DNA from: Nemertoderma westbladi
Taxonomy: Eukaryota > Xenacoelomorpha > Nemertodermatida > Nemertodermatidae
Direction: 5' to 3'
Assembly: GCA_032718475.1 (NCBI GenBank)
Contig: JAUCBJ010000652.1
Location: forward strand, 1 to 59,447
Length of the DNA: 59,447 nt
This document shows positions 35,288-46,758 of the stretch, in pieces. The notes below the pieces were generated by a model. The model ran no database searches, was not told the origin of the DNA, and saw only the letters and a program-made list of their open reading frames with translations. Both the position numbers and the translations under genes were made by a program. Each line of letters begins with the position of its first letter. Positions within the stretch are counted from its first letter, which is position 1.

Positions 35288-36569
35288 ATGGAGTTGATAG
35301 AAGATGGTCTTGGTATCGGGGAGCGATATACTCTACCTTTACAAGTGTTTGTTGATAGCTTGATACGCGGCGACGCTAGTCCAACTACTACGAAGGACGA
35401 TGGTCGTTATATCGAACCGACGATTTCCTAGAAGCAACTTACGCATGAATTGGACTATGGAAAATTCACCGCTCGCTACACGCATCGTAATAGTACGTAT
35501 ATGGACTTCTTAACCATTGGCCATTCTATCGATTCACACGATACGGACTATGTCGAACATATATCCTACCCAGCGGAGTCGGAACGATAAACTGAAATTC
35601 GAATGCGAAAATTCTATTCGAAATCGACTCGAAAGAAAAGACATTAGAGAGACAAATGGACGCGGTAACTCTAACGTATGTTTGGAATTCTTGATAGAAG
35701 CATTGTAACAACCAATAAATATCATCCGCGTTTCCCCTACCAGACGTGCGTCTTTGGTATTATTACGATAAATGCCCTAGACCCAACTAATCAACGGAAA
35801 GACATAAACATCCACGGAAACCGAAACTTGTTCGGCATATCACCTACGCTCGCTCGACTCAGACGATCCTTGAGTAAACCTACGATCATAGTTCCGGAAT
35901 ACTCGGTCAGACCACCTCGTTCCTTGATTAGACCTCAGACTTTCGATTCTGATGGTATCCCGGATCCTCACGAGCTGTATTCACTGTCCAAAGATCTAGT
36001 GCTACCCTAACAATTAATCGGTAACACTCTGGCAGCGAGCTCTAGCTAGCCGCCCATCTTACCTAGCCGTATTGGGACGCGGACACCTAATATCACCATT
36101 CAACCGTATGGTCGTCCCAGTTTAACGCGATACAACCCTTCATCAAGGTGAAGGAGAGCGTTGTACGAAACGAGTTAAACGCTATTCTACAAAGATCAGA
36201 AAGGAAACCTGCGTTTGTTCAGATAAACGTAAGTTATAACAGCAAGTCCAAGCGGTAAACGAATTGGCTTATCTCAGTTCGATTGGGAAATCTTGAATCT
36301 CTAAGAAGATATCGAGCTTAGACAACCCTATTCTCTGCGAGAGTTTTGGACGAGCATGTCCAACGACAAGCGGAGGAAAATCAGCTCGAGGAGAAGCAGA
36401 TCGAAATGGACGAGACACTGACCGTAACCCTAAACCTTCTGATGCAATGGTATTGCACCCTTCACCCAGGAGTTACAGCCCTCCTAGTAAAGTGGCTCGC
36501 CCCAAAGAGAAAAGGACTCTTGCTAGCCTCAAAAAGCTGTGTAAACGCCGTCCGCGTAAGAAAGACTAA
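35288..36569 (+). pseudogene. Degenerate third coding region of the LTR element, function unknown
   Basis: An ATG at 35288 opens a frame (MELIEDGLGIGERYTLPLQV and on) that holds several stops but remains protein-like. The longest open part is 35678-36010, in the same frame. A different frame is open at 36297-36569 and ends with a strongly basic tail (KRTLASLKKLCKRRPRKKD). I see no signal peptide or membrane segment, so an envelope is not supported. The tail could bind nucleic acid or act as a nuclear signal. I do not recognise the family. Confidence 0.45.
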
Positions 36570-36647
36570 CTGTTTAGAGTATTTTTATATTTTAGAAACT
36601 GTGATTTGTTATATTTTATAGACTTAAATCCCATTTTCTGGGAGCGG

Positions 36648-37933
36648 TGTAAAGGCTTTTGCGTAATTAGCCGGTTATTTTCCCCGTGAAGTACTCTGTA
36701 GTTGGTTTACCAGGCATAAAAGGGCCGTGTCCTTACTGTACTGGTGTTTTAGAGGACATAAAAGTAATTTCTTCTGTATGTGTACTTTAGCGGACATAAT
36801 CCGCAATTCCATGACGTAAAAGCCGAAATACTCTTGGAACAGTGTAGTTACTAAGACGACAGCTAATAGCTGAGCTGTACACGTGGAGCCTCTGCACGGA
36901 GCCTTGGTTCTTTGTTCTGCTCAGCTCAAATGACGACATCTATCAGCTGTGTCCACGTCAGTTCGACCAATCAGAGATTTTTCCCTTTGTGTAAAAAGCT
37001 GTACAGCAGAATCCCATGATTCAGTACTGACGTTTCCCCCACGCCTAAGAACACCGGCCGGGGAATGTTTTCTGACATTAGAGCGTCTTTAATTATAAGA
37101 TCATCAAACTGTTATCTCGGTACTGACTACAGCACCTCGGTTAACTTGGTCAACTCGGTCTCGGTCTTGGTTAACTTGGTCAACTCGGTCTTGGTTAACT
37201 TGGTCAACTCGGTCTTGGTTAACTTGGTCAACTTGGTTAAGTACACTTGCATTATTTACTGCTATTTACTGTGTTGTTAATTGTATCGTTCGTTTACATA
37301 TTATTATTGGGAAGAATATTGATAACGATCCGAAACCCCAATCTTCTTGATACACTAAGGTTAGAGAGACCGGTTACATATAACAATTTGCGACATACAT
37401 TATTGTGGTTTGTAGTGAGTTCAATGCTACTTAATAGGCCCTACAAATGTTGGTTGCTGTTCTCTTTATATATGATTAAAATCAGTGAATATCGGCAATT
37501 CATGTATGCAGTTGTGTGCAATAGTCTGTGTGTGCTTGACCGAGTAACAAAGCATTTCCTAAAGAATGCACTTTGGTGATCTATAAGACATACTGTTGTG
37601 TATAGTGTAAGTCATAGCTCTGTTTAAATAGATAGAGCGCCACGTCCTAAAGGAACTGCTAATATTTCCCGAAAGTGAATAATATTCGTCAGAGATTATA
37701 TATTAACGATCAATCGAATAGTACGGTAGGCCTGCACCGCAATCAAATTAAAGCATCCAAATCCAGTCTCCCGGGTATATCCAGCGGGTGAATGGTCGCG
37801 CACAGACTGGCTTTGGCTAATGTTAGAATTATTATAGGTGTTCAATACTTGTCATAGGCTGGAGTAGATTTATAACCTAGAAGACATATAGATTTGGCGG
37901 GTTAAACTGCCAAAGGTCTTAAAAGCGCGAACA
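36648..37933 (+). repeat. 3' LTR, 1286 bp
   Basis: It differs from the 5' LTR by about five substitutions, one extra 24-bp tandem unit near 37190 and one extra A near 37750. It is followed directly by the CAATA target duplication. Confidence 0.97.
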
Positions 37934-37938
37934 CAATA

Positions 37939-38186
37939 TAATATTCAATATATCAATTTGGCAACATCCATTCATGGTGTGGTATGTATGAATGCCTTCT
38001 CTCAAAATAAGTTATGTTCAAACATCGAGTAGGCCTACAATAGCGTTCCCAATTCTTAATTTGTAGATCATAGTCATCTAGGGGGGAGGGGTTGAATTTA
38101 TAAATAATATACCATTCTGAATTTCTTTTAATCCCATAACATACGGAATATTAGTTAAATAATAATACAAATAGATAACAGGGTAA
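37939..38186. other. Spacer, nothing recognised
   Basis: AT-rich sequence between the LTR element and a MITE pair. Confidence 0.5.
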
Positions 38187-38385
38187 GGCCGCGTTCACAC
38201 TACCGAGTCAAAGTCAAAGTCAAAAGACAAAATGTAAAAAAAATAACAAGAAATTTATTTTTTTCTAGAACGCCATTATGTATTATAGGCCTATATATAT
38301 ATAATGTATTATTATTTATTATTGCTAGCTAGCTATATTTATTTTCTTTTGTCTTTGACTTTGACTCGGTAGTGTGAACGCGGCC
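38187..38385. mobile_element. MITE copy 2
   Basis: It is 199 bp with the same terminal repeats as 4990-5173. Flanks read gTAa on the left and tTAt on the right, consistent with a TA duplication. The interior orientation is opposite to copy 3. Confidence 0.93.
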
Positions 38386-38439
38386 TTATGTAGGATACTT
38401 ACGGCGTTGTGTATAATTATCTTACCCGTATGAGTGTTA

Positions 38440-38625
38440 GGCCGCGTTCACACTACCGAGTCAAAGTCAAAGACAAAAGAAAATAAATATAGCTAGCTAG
38501 CAATAATAAATAATAATACATTATATAGGCCTATAATACATAATGGCGTTCTAGAAAAAAATTAATTTCTTGTTATTTTTTTTACATTTTGTCTTTTGAC
38601 TTTGACTCGGTAGTGTGAACGCGGC
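38440..38625. mobile_element. MITE copy 3, inverted relative to copy 2
   Basis: It is 186 bp. Its interior is the reverse complement of copy 2 with about 54 bp between them, so the pair can form a large hairpin. The right terminus is followed by ggcg and not by a clean TA. Confidence 0.93.
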
Positions 38626-38838
38626 GGCGTATCCTACATAATATACCATTGATAAATAGCTAAAAAATCTATAATTCACAACAATAACAAATTAAAATAT
38701 AATGTATGCCACAAGGAAACTTTGTTTATTAAATAACCAAACATTACTTTCCCGACCCTTTGAATACCACACCTCTAACGTATGTAACGATTTTAATTTC
38801 CAGCAATTCCGATATATACAGTACTGTACATGTCTTGT

Positions 38839-39061
38839 TTAACCCACCGAGGACCGTTTGGGTCAAATTGACCCAAAATGAAGTTTACATGTACTGTACA
38901 AATTCAATATAATAATTGGGTTCACAATATTTCATGAATTCTCCTACTTTTTTATTCTCTATCCAAATCTAACCGGGTCACAACTTTTACTTTAACACTT
39001 TTTTTTAAATTTGACTTTTATTATTTAGGCAACGCCAAGGGCCGTTTGGGTCAAAATGACC
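38839..39061. mobile_element. Possible piggyBac-like element end
   Basis: TTAA at 38839-38842 is followed directly by CCC and then ccgtttgggtcaaattgacc. A second copy of ccgtttgggtcaaaatgacc lies at 39042-39061. TTAA followed by CCC is the usual piggyBac boundary. The opposite end is not found. Confidence 0.4.
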
Positions 39062-39299
39062 AATTATAGTTTTACTCATAAATAACAGTTTTGCGAAGTC
39101 GAATTCTGTAAATACATCATTTTCCAAGTCAGGGCGATGCTTAATCAACATTGAAAAGTCAATTCGTCTGTTTGTACAGTATGTCTATTTGTATGTCGGT
39201 GCGTGTGTGTGTGTGTAATATGGAAACCTGGTATCATCCATGAACTATATTTTTCCTGTATGGAACGTCTTCTAATTAGGTCTACAGTAGTCAGTGGTA

Positions 39300-39920
39300 A
39301 TGTAGCGTTAGGTCCAAACCGGTATACTTTAGATCCTGTAACACATTACATTAAATTATTCCTAACTCTCGCTTATTGTTTTGGTTCCTTTCAACTCGCC
39401 TCTATAACCTGCTCCTTTACTAACACCCCTGGTTATGGAGGCAGACTGGACTTACTGACCAAATGGTTCGGCCCTAACGCATCAGGCTGCCAGGACCTAA
39501 TGCCACGGACCTACTGTAATGCCACGGACCTACTGTAATGCCACGGACCTATACTGTAATGCCACGGACCTAATGCTCCGGACCTAAAGCTACCAGGTTG
39601 CCAGGACCTAAAGCTACCGGGACTGGTATCTGGCTGTCTGGCTATACAGTATAGCCGTAAATATATAATCTAGCTGTCTAGGCCTACACCTATCGGCAAC
39701 CAGTAGTCACTCTGTCATTAGCCTATAGGCCTATAAATTAATAAATTGGGCTAATTTATAACAGTTGTGTGCAAAATGGAAACATTTTTGAGAATCTCTT
39801 TTGTGGGTAATGTAAAAAGCAGCCTGGTAGCGTTAGGTCCAAATCGGTATACTTTAGGCAGTTACTGAGTTAGGTCAGTAGCAGTAGGTCCTGTAGTGTT
39901 TAGGTCCCGTAGCTTTAGTA
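39300..39920. repeat. Locally duplicated and inverted repeat region
   Basis: A phrase gtagcgttaggtccaaa occurs at 39302 and 39827. A 19-21-bp tandem motif (taatgccacggacctactg) is repeated about four times at 39499-39575, and inverted pieces of it occur at about 39880-39915. No gene. Confidence 0.7.
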
Positions 39921-42009
39921 GTAACATATTTATGATGTATTTACTTCACTATTTATTTGGGAAACAAATAAGATAATCTCTAGAATACTTCTTTACAAGT
40001 ACATTATATGTAAATGTATACCAGATGGGTGATACTGTAGTAAAGTGCTATCAGAAATCATCATTTGTCGCAGTTGTTTAGCCTTTAATCAGCGCCACTC
40101 AAATGTTTTCTCATTGTTTGCGAATAAGTATCCAATTAAAGTGGACTCGGTTTTTGTGTCACTCGTTTCGCTCGTTAATCAATCCCAGTTTGATGTAAAC
40201 AGTCTGAGTACTTAAGTGAATGATATTATGAAACTCATATTGATACACACGCTTGTTCAGGTGGAGTTGTCAACATTTCTATCTACAGTTCATATCTGAA
40301 CAAAAGGAGAAACCCTCGTTTCGTTGTGTGCGTCACTCGCTACGCTCGTTATTGAAACCAAATCGGATGTAAATAGCCTAAGTAACTTGCCCGTAAGTCG
40401 CAAATGAGTTTCTACACTGATAAAACCTCACTTTTGGTCATTTTGATTGATATGATAATAATATACCGTCTTCTGTCTTCGGCGGGTTTTAATTAGTTAT
40501 TGAAGCGTGAAATATTTTAGTAGGCCCGGGTGGAGCAAAAAACTCTGTGGTAGGTCTTAGGCCTATTGCCTATAGTATGTGTTTATGATGAAACTGGCAA
40601 AGCATACAAATTCATCCATTCATTCATTCATTGTATATCGCAATATTTAGCCACCTCCGCTCCGTCGGCTTTACTTTTCGTCTTTGGAATGTAATCTAGA
40701 TATCATTAGAACCGCCTTCTTCTACAGATCCAGAATACCGTTTTAAATTTTCACAAATAACTTCCGGAGATATTATCAAAATTCAAAGGTATACATAACA
40801 TTAAGGTGGAATAAACTTGGGACCAACACCTACCCCCACTATATCACTTATTCTGCATCCAATTAACGTGGTTATATTTATCAGTTTCCATGACAACCTC
40901 TGCAAACATATGTTTTAACAAATATATCCTTAATTTTGGACATCAACTACCGGTACTCAATAAAACTTCCTTGAAGTCGATTTGTGTCACCTGGAACCTC
41001 AACTCCAGTTGCACAACTCTAGAAAACTCCAGTTGCCATGGTAATGGGAGTTTAATTAAGACATATGACTTTTAACTAGGTAAACCAATGAACTGATGAG
41101 TCAAAGTTTGTTTAATTTTCCTTAGCTTCGTGGTTGCATTTCCTTTATGAAATGCCTTTCTAGTTTCGTTTTATAGCTTATGAAATTATTTCTGGACTTC
41201 TAATATTTGGTGTTATACGTTAAGTAGGCGAAGCATTATTAAATAAAAAACTTTCTTTCTTAAACTTTCTGGAACAACCTAATAATGACGCGGTGACATA
41301 CTGGATATATTGGAAATACATAGTAAAATGTATGGCTTAGGGACATACTGAGAAATAATGTCGCACTGCGATGTAAAGTTAGAAAATATGTCGCCCTGGC
41401 GATTTGGTAGAACGAAATTAATTCCATACAAATAAATAAAAATAATTATAATTTACATATTTAATAATACGACAGTAAGTAAAATTTACAAGCAAGAAAA
41501 GTGCTTTTCCCCAACCAGCACCCCTTCTTAGGCCGAACCGACACATCTTTTGGCTATAGGAGAGTGATATATGATTGATATATATTTATTTCTATATCCA
41601 CTATATATATATAATATATATATGTATGAAGCAAAAGCATTTCCAGAATGAGTAATTAAAGAATACCAGTATAAGCGTACAGTATATAAAGTAAATGAAA
41701 ATGCGTACATGCAAAATCTAAGTGTAAAGTAGGCCTACAGTAAGTTTATTTGTAAGTAAATATACTTATTATTTTATTTAAGTTTATTAGTTTATTTTAT
41801 TAGTGTTAACCAATGAGGTGAGCTTATTTAATTAAGGAACAGCAAATTAGAAGCCCAGAAATACTTCCATATGCTGAAATGACACCCCAATTAGAAATGA
41901 GCCACCCGGTAAAGTTCCGGTAGCAATATGCAGGTACAGTATAACGGCTCAAAAGGTAGCTGTACTTTGAATAATGTTTCTACATATTTCAATGTTCAAT
42001 AATTAATCG
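39921..42009. other. Intergenic, no gene seen
   Basis: It contains a diverged direct repeat (tcactcgtttcgctcgtta at 40158 and tcactcgctacgctcgtta at 40333, each followed by similar sequence for 60 bp) and a (cattcatt)n run at about 40617-40632. Short open frames here look like chance. Confidence 0.5.
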
Positions 42010-42503
42010 GAAACTTAAGGTCCGATTATTTAGAGCAGCAGTAGTTCCAATACTCCTCTATGGGAGTCCATGCTGGTCTCTAACTGCTGAGGACACCAAA
42101 TCTCTGGATGGCACATTCACAAGAATGCTACGCCGGGTTCATTGTGTCAAGTACAATGCACACATCTCCAACCAGACACTATATACCTAACATTGGAGGT
42201 GTCTCATTGGTTCCCCCAAGTTTGACACTAGAACAAAATCGCCTCCGCTTTGCAGGAGATTGCTTTCGCCGTGAGGACCAGCCAATGCATAATCTTGTAC
42301 TTTGGCAGCCTCATGGAGTGAATAACCATGGTGGACAGCCCATGACTTTCTTGAGACGCATCTTAAAGGACACTGGCCTTGAAGATGCGGATGATCTTGC
42401 AAATGTCATGGGTGATAGGGAGTTGTGGCGGTGCAATTTTGTCGATAAGCCGGCACAGCATTCTTAAAAATGCAGCTGCAATGCAGCATGCCGATCCTAG
42501 TAG
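42010..42503 (+). mobile_element. 3' fragment of the same non-LTR family as 859-3312
   Basis: It matches 2795-3290 closely in DNA. It encodes the post-RT region with LLYGS-type motif, the conserved TRMLRRVHCV segment and the RRILKDTGLEDADD end. At about 42047 it retains about 14 bp that are deleted from the copy at 2845, where the frame breaks. The tail ends near a ctagtag motif, matching the (tag)n end of the other copy. It is 5'-truncated and non-functional. Confidence 0.9.
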
Positions 42504-42648
42504 CAATTTTGTCTGTGTTTGTTATTGTTTCTGTAGTTTCTTTACTGTACATCAAAATTCAACCAAATAACATCACTAAGGGGGTAATAGAATGTACTAA
42601 TAATTAATGACATAATTAATATAATCAATAATTAAGTAAAGCTGAAAA

Positions 42649-42960
42649 TGAGGTGTTTGCCAAATGCTGGTAGAGCCCTACCCCTCCTCCAGCAAATTTA
42701 GGTATTTCCTAGCGGCAAACACGTGGGTAATACCTACGTTTAGTTTTGTGAATATCATTAGGTACAGTATATACCACGTGTTTACTGTCAATCATGTCCA
42801 GTAATTACCTAGTAAACACCTCTATCAATGTTAGAGGTATTTACCATGTGTTTGCTTTTCGTGAATACGGCTTTGGGCGAGTTGTTTGCCAGTAGGTAAT
42901 ACCCAGCTAGTAACTACCTAGCTGGGTAATACCTACTTTCGTGAATACGGCTTCAGGTTA
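42649..42960. repeat. Hairpin-rich repeat
   Basis: Several inverted motifs occur: gtgtttgcc (42654) against ggcaaacac (42714), and a stem tacccagctag/ctagctgggta at about 42901-42930. The phrase tttcgtgaatacggctt is repeated at 42858 and 42936. It may be a degenerate MITE. Confidence 0.6.
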
Positions 42961-42974
42961 TCAGGCGTGGTGTA

Positions 42975-44836
42975 CCATGGTGTATCAGCTAGATACACCA
43001 TTAGTTACCCCATAAGGTATACGTGTATACTGATACAGTGAACTGTTTGCCTCAAATCCAGTTTTCTTCTTTAGGAATAGGAATTTGATGATATGCACTA
43101 TTTAGGTCTAGGCAACTATAGAACTTGTACTTTGATACTTCATTGACTAGATCGTGTTTATGGGGAGCCGGATAGGCATCAAGTTGTGTATGTTTGTTGA
43201 TAGTTTGAGATTAATCAACAACAAAACGGCGTCTATGATGATCCGTTTCAGGAACAACATGAACTTGAGCTCGCCATGGCGATGAACTGGGTTCTATAAC
43301 TTGATCCTTGAGAAGTTTATCAATTTCCTTAGCAATGTAATCCTTCTCTGAATGTCCAAACCGACGAGATTTGGTTGCTATGGGAACACACTTAGGTTGA
43401 AGATTGGAGAATAAGCTTTGTGCAACAAGAGTTGCTTCTGGAAGTGTATCAGTTGTGGTATTTTTTGCAGGGCAGCTTGCAACAATTTTCCCAAAATGAA
43501 CCCTGGGTTCAGAAATGAAAGAATATATATACCACATTTGAATGGCGCTGCATAAAATCTTTACCTACAATCATATCAACACAAAGATCAGGCAGTACAG
43601 CTAATTTAACCTTGTTATAATGTTGTCCATTTATCACTAATGTAGCTTCACAGAAACCATTTACTTTCTTAGTTTCAGAAACTGTAGCCATGTTAATGTC
43701 AAAGTTTGCTTTCTTCACAGTAAGTTTACCCAAAATACTAGGGTGTATGAAACTTTCCGAAATTCCGCTATTGATCAACGACTTGTACGGTTTCTTTTTG
43801 AGCATAACATCAACTAAACTTCCCGATAAGCAGGTTGGAGCACCGATAGTAGCCAGAGTAGCAGAAGCAGAGGCAGTAACACGCTGTTTCTTCTTACTTT
43901 GAGACTTACAAACCTTGGCGAAGTTACCATAGTCTTTCCACAGTTGAGGCAGTCGGTATGTTTAGCTGGACACGATTCAAGTCCTCCGGGGTGCAGTTTA
44001 CCACCACAGAAGTAAAATTTATTTACTGTCACAGATGCTGATGTGTTTGGAGGATCGTTTCCTGTTTCCTGAATCACCAAGATCTTGTCGACCCATACTG
44101 GGCGAGCTGTAATCCCCTGAAACTTCATAAGGATTTGGAGCCAGAGCCAGACTGTAACTGCCTACTGCACCCCTTGGCTGGGAATTGTAAGCCTCCGAAT
44201 TTTTTAAAGCATGTTCAAGTGTTTGTGACTGTTCATAGGCAGTGTTTAAGTCTAGAGTTGTATTCTCTAGAAGCCGTTGGCGTATCAAGTTGGATGACAA
44301 ACCAGAAATATATACGCCTCTCGAATGTGTTCATCCTGGTTTACCTCCGCTGTTACAGCTTTAAAAGCGCAATTTTTACTCAGACCACGCAGTTGCTGTA
44401 AATATTCATCCAGTGTTTCAGATGAAGATTGTTTCCGTGTATTTAGTGTATGGCAAGCGAATATTTCGCTTGTCGGGTTTACAAACAGATCGTACAAAAT
44501 CTTCACAGCAACATTATAGCTGATACTCTCGGAAATGTAGTCAAAAATAGAATGAAAAACATAGGCCTAGTTTGTAAGGAACGGTAGTTTGTCCTCCTCT
44601 GAGGTCCTTTTTACTGCTTCAATACAACCATCGAATGTTTTAAACCAGTGGGTCCATTCCTTTTCCGCAGTTGGCGAATTCGGATCACCGTCGAATCGTG
44701 ATGGACGTAAATGCTTCTCCATTAGATCCTGTAGATCACTAGATTGTTTTGTCAGATAAATTGTAATGTTGCTACACCCTAATGAAGAACAATATCGACT
44801 CATACACAATAATGAAGTATAATTCCAATAGGCCAA
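42975..44836 (-). mobile_element. Ty3/Gypsy retrotransposon fragment (gag, protease, start of RT), degenerate
   Basis: Read on the minus strand from 44836. Gag comes first (HLRPSRFDGDPNSPTAEKEW), then SSSETLDEYLQQLRGLS and IRQRLLENTTLDL. A CCHC-like zinc knuckle pair follows at about 44040-43930 (FYFCGGKLHPGGLESCPAKH, CLNCGK). The aspartic protease lies at 43805-43509 with the active-site Asp changed to Asn (SLINSG). The RT start lies at 43430-43000 (IAKEIDKLLKDQVIEPSSSP, then SCLDLNSAYHQIPI). It breaks off at about 42975 before the RT catalytic YVDD-type motif. Several frameshifts and stops are present. No LTRs are visible. Its 5' side abuts the non-LTR copy at 44890. Confidence 0.88.
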
Positions 44837-44889
44837 ATAATATCGGTACTTCAGTAGTTAATGTAATATGAGTTTTATCTGACTAAACA

Positions 44890-45822
44890 GAAGCCTACAA
44901 AAATATGAACAGATACAGTTTCGACTGCATCAGATTGAACCATATATGTTATGCTGATGATATGTGCCTGATTTCGAATTCTATTTTCGGTTTACAACGG
45001 TTAATTGACATTGCCGTTAAATATGCTGATACTAATTCAATTATATTTAACACGAAAAAGTCTAAGTGTTTATACTTCTTCCCGAAAGGATCGTCAGTTA
45101 TTCGGCGCCCTAATGTGTTTCTGTATGGTGTTGCTATTGAAATTGTAAATAAATTCAATTATTTAGGCCATATTTTACATTGTACAATGGATGATGACTA
45201 TGATATTCTTAACCAAACTTGTAAGTTATATTCTAGAGCTAATTTTATTATTAGGAAATTTAGCGGCTGTGCAAATAATATAAAAGTGCAATTGTTCCGT
45301 GCATTCTGTACCCCGATTTATTGTAATGCCTTATGGGCTAGGCGTAATTACTCAGATCGTATCCACAGTAAACTTAAAGTAGCCTATAATAATTGCGCAA
45401 GGCGATTATTTGGGTTACCAAGAGTTACTGATGGACAGACATCGAGTATTTCACTAGCGCTCGGTATGTTGAATATACCACTATTTATACATATCAGATA
45501 TAGATCAGTAACCAGTCTATTTGATCGTATAAACAAGATAGATAATACACTATTGCAAGCATTAAATACGGCAGTAGTTAAGATATCACGAATACGTGAA
45601 ATGAAAGACCCTGTATTTCTAACCTAAATGTGTATAATCGTGAACAATATGAGTAAATAGTTATTGTTTTTCTTCTTTTTTCTTTTTTCTTTTTAATAAT
45701 ATATTCTTAGAAGTTAGTTACCATGTTGTATGATATATATATTTTGTGATCATATATAATAAATAATTTTACTATGTGCAATTGCATGAAATAAAGAATA
45801 TAATATAATAATAACAGTGACA
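44890..45822 (+). mobile_element. 5'-truncated non-LTR retrotransposon with open RT C-terminal half
   Basis: A 240-codon frame (44905-45627) begins just before RT motif C, HICYADDMCLIS, with the catalytic YADD intact. It continues through KSKCLYFFPKG, NYLGHILHC and the post-RT region (RAFCTPIYCNALWARRNYSD) to a stop. A 3' UTR of about 190 bp ends with AATAAA (45791) and a run of taataata. The open frame suggests a fairly recent insertion. It lacks the endonuclease and RT motifs 1-B, so it is inactive. It is a third non-LTR family in the window. Confidence 0.85.
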
Positions 45823-46386
45823 ACAGTAGGCCTATGATGCCTACATATTACACGCCCTATGAATATGTTATATCAACATGTATAGGCCCTATAGATTTTA
45901 TTTTACCGGATTGATTTTATACCGCTATTGACTTATCTGCCTTGGTGCCTTTACTGTTCTTACCACCACGTTATTAATTGGTGTGTAGATTATAAAACTA
46001 TCTTCGGTGCAATTGTTGCTTCTACTTACGCCTTAAAGCCAGACCATTTTACTAATAACAGCCGCCGGGGCATATTCCGGATGAAAAGTTACCATCAGTA
46101 AGAAAAGGTGTCGATCTATCATCATACCAATTTTGTAGCATTTTATTGAAATTTTAAAATAATTAGGGGGGGAGGGGGCTCGGCGAATGGATATAGCGTC
46201 TCATTCCCCCTGTCTATCTGTGGTATCTGACCAAGTGAAAGGGTACTCTTTTCTAAATACGGCTCAGGTTTTGGTTGTAATTTTATTCATTATTATCTTC
46301 AGTAGCGATCAATGCCTGCTTTTTCACTATCGATGGGCACTTTGTATTGTCCATATACTGTATAAGTCCAATATTATAATAACGGT
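45823..46386. other. Intergenic and probable 3' UTR of the minus-strand exon C
   Basis: On the minus strand an AATAAA lies at about 46284, roughly 100 bp past the stop of exon C. No other gene is seen. Confidence 0.5.
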
Positions 46387-46654
46387 TTATCTATTCACTG
46401 TTGGCAAATTCGATATATTTTCCTGTAAACGCTTAGCTCGATTGACTGTGTCTCCAACTAGTTCCACCAATCTGTCCGTTTCTGCTTCCTCTACTATCCA
46501 TCTGTTTTCCCTTTCCTCCGTTCGTTTCTTTACTAACCGATACTGATTGGACAAGTTATCAGCAGTTTCAGTTGATTGGTTACTGCTTGAGGGCACTGCG
46601 CGGTCATTGGTTAATGATATTGGGTCATTCTCATTCGGTGTGCGTGATATGGAC
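46387..46654 (-). CDS. R-SNARE-like coiled-coil terminal exon C
   Basis: A strong acceptor (tttttcatttag) precedes 46654. The exon starts with one base and then TCC ATA TCA, the same phase and pattern as exons A and B. The protein runs SISRTPNENDPISLTNDRAV, then SNQYRLVKKRTEERENRW and ends AKRLQENISNLPTVNR before TAA. From the ER of EEREN the 33 residues align without gaps to exon B (zero-layer Arg, ET pair, L, AKRL shared), so it is a diverged paralogous exon. It has no membrane anchor. Exon B's stop is only about 105 bp upstream on the same strand. This suggests that B and C are alternative last exons of one gene whose earlier exons lie beyond the satellite. Gene identity is unknown. Tomosyn- or amisyn-like is a guess. 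Confidence 0.55.
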
Positions 46655-46758
46655 CTAAATGAAAAAGTAATTCAAATTAGTCAGTGAGAGTGGTATAAAT
46701 GAAGTTTTCGCTCCAATCACTTAGTAATCAAATCCCAAATCATTTTTATTATTTACCG

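Larger units (their letters stand above)
26962..37938 (+). mobile_element. Complete BEL/Pao-type LTR retrotransposon with CAATA target duplication
   Basis: Identical 5-bp flanks CAATA (26962-26966 and 37934-37938) bracket two direct LTRs, 26967-28227 and 36658-10=36648-37933. Both start TG and end CA. The internal region holds a long leader, ORF1, a gag-protease ORF2 with a pol remnant, and a degenerate third coding region. Gag of the DUF1759 type, three zinc knuckles and a DUF1758-type aspartic protease place it in BEL/Pao. The RT core, most of RNase H and all of integrase are missing, so the copy is non-autonomous. Only about five substitutions separate the LTRs, so insertion was recent. 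It was presumably mobilised by an intact relative. Confidence 0.95.

Noticed and set aside
38861-39061. Two perfect GGTCAnnnTGACC motifs (38861-38873 and 39049-39061), resembling estrogen response elements.
   Set aside because: Both lie in a duplicated ccgtttgggtcaaa context next to TTAA-CCC, which fits a piggyBac-like terminal repeat better than a receptor site. No gene is nearby.
39203-39538. A 111-codon plus-strand frame.
   Set aside because: It runs into a local tandem repeat (taatgccacggacctactg) and shows no domain.
46187-46546. A 119-codon plus-strand frame.
   Set aside because: It overlaps the minus-strand exon C, which has a clear acceptor and a paralogue. The plus frame is a shadow.
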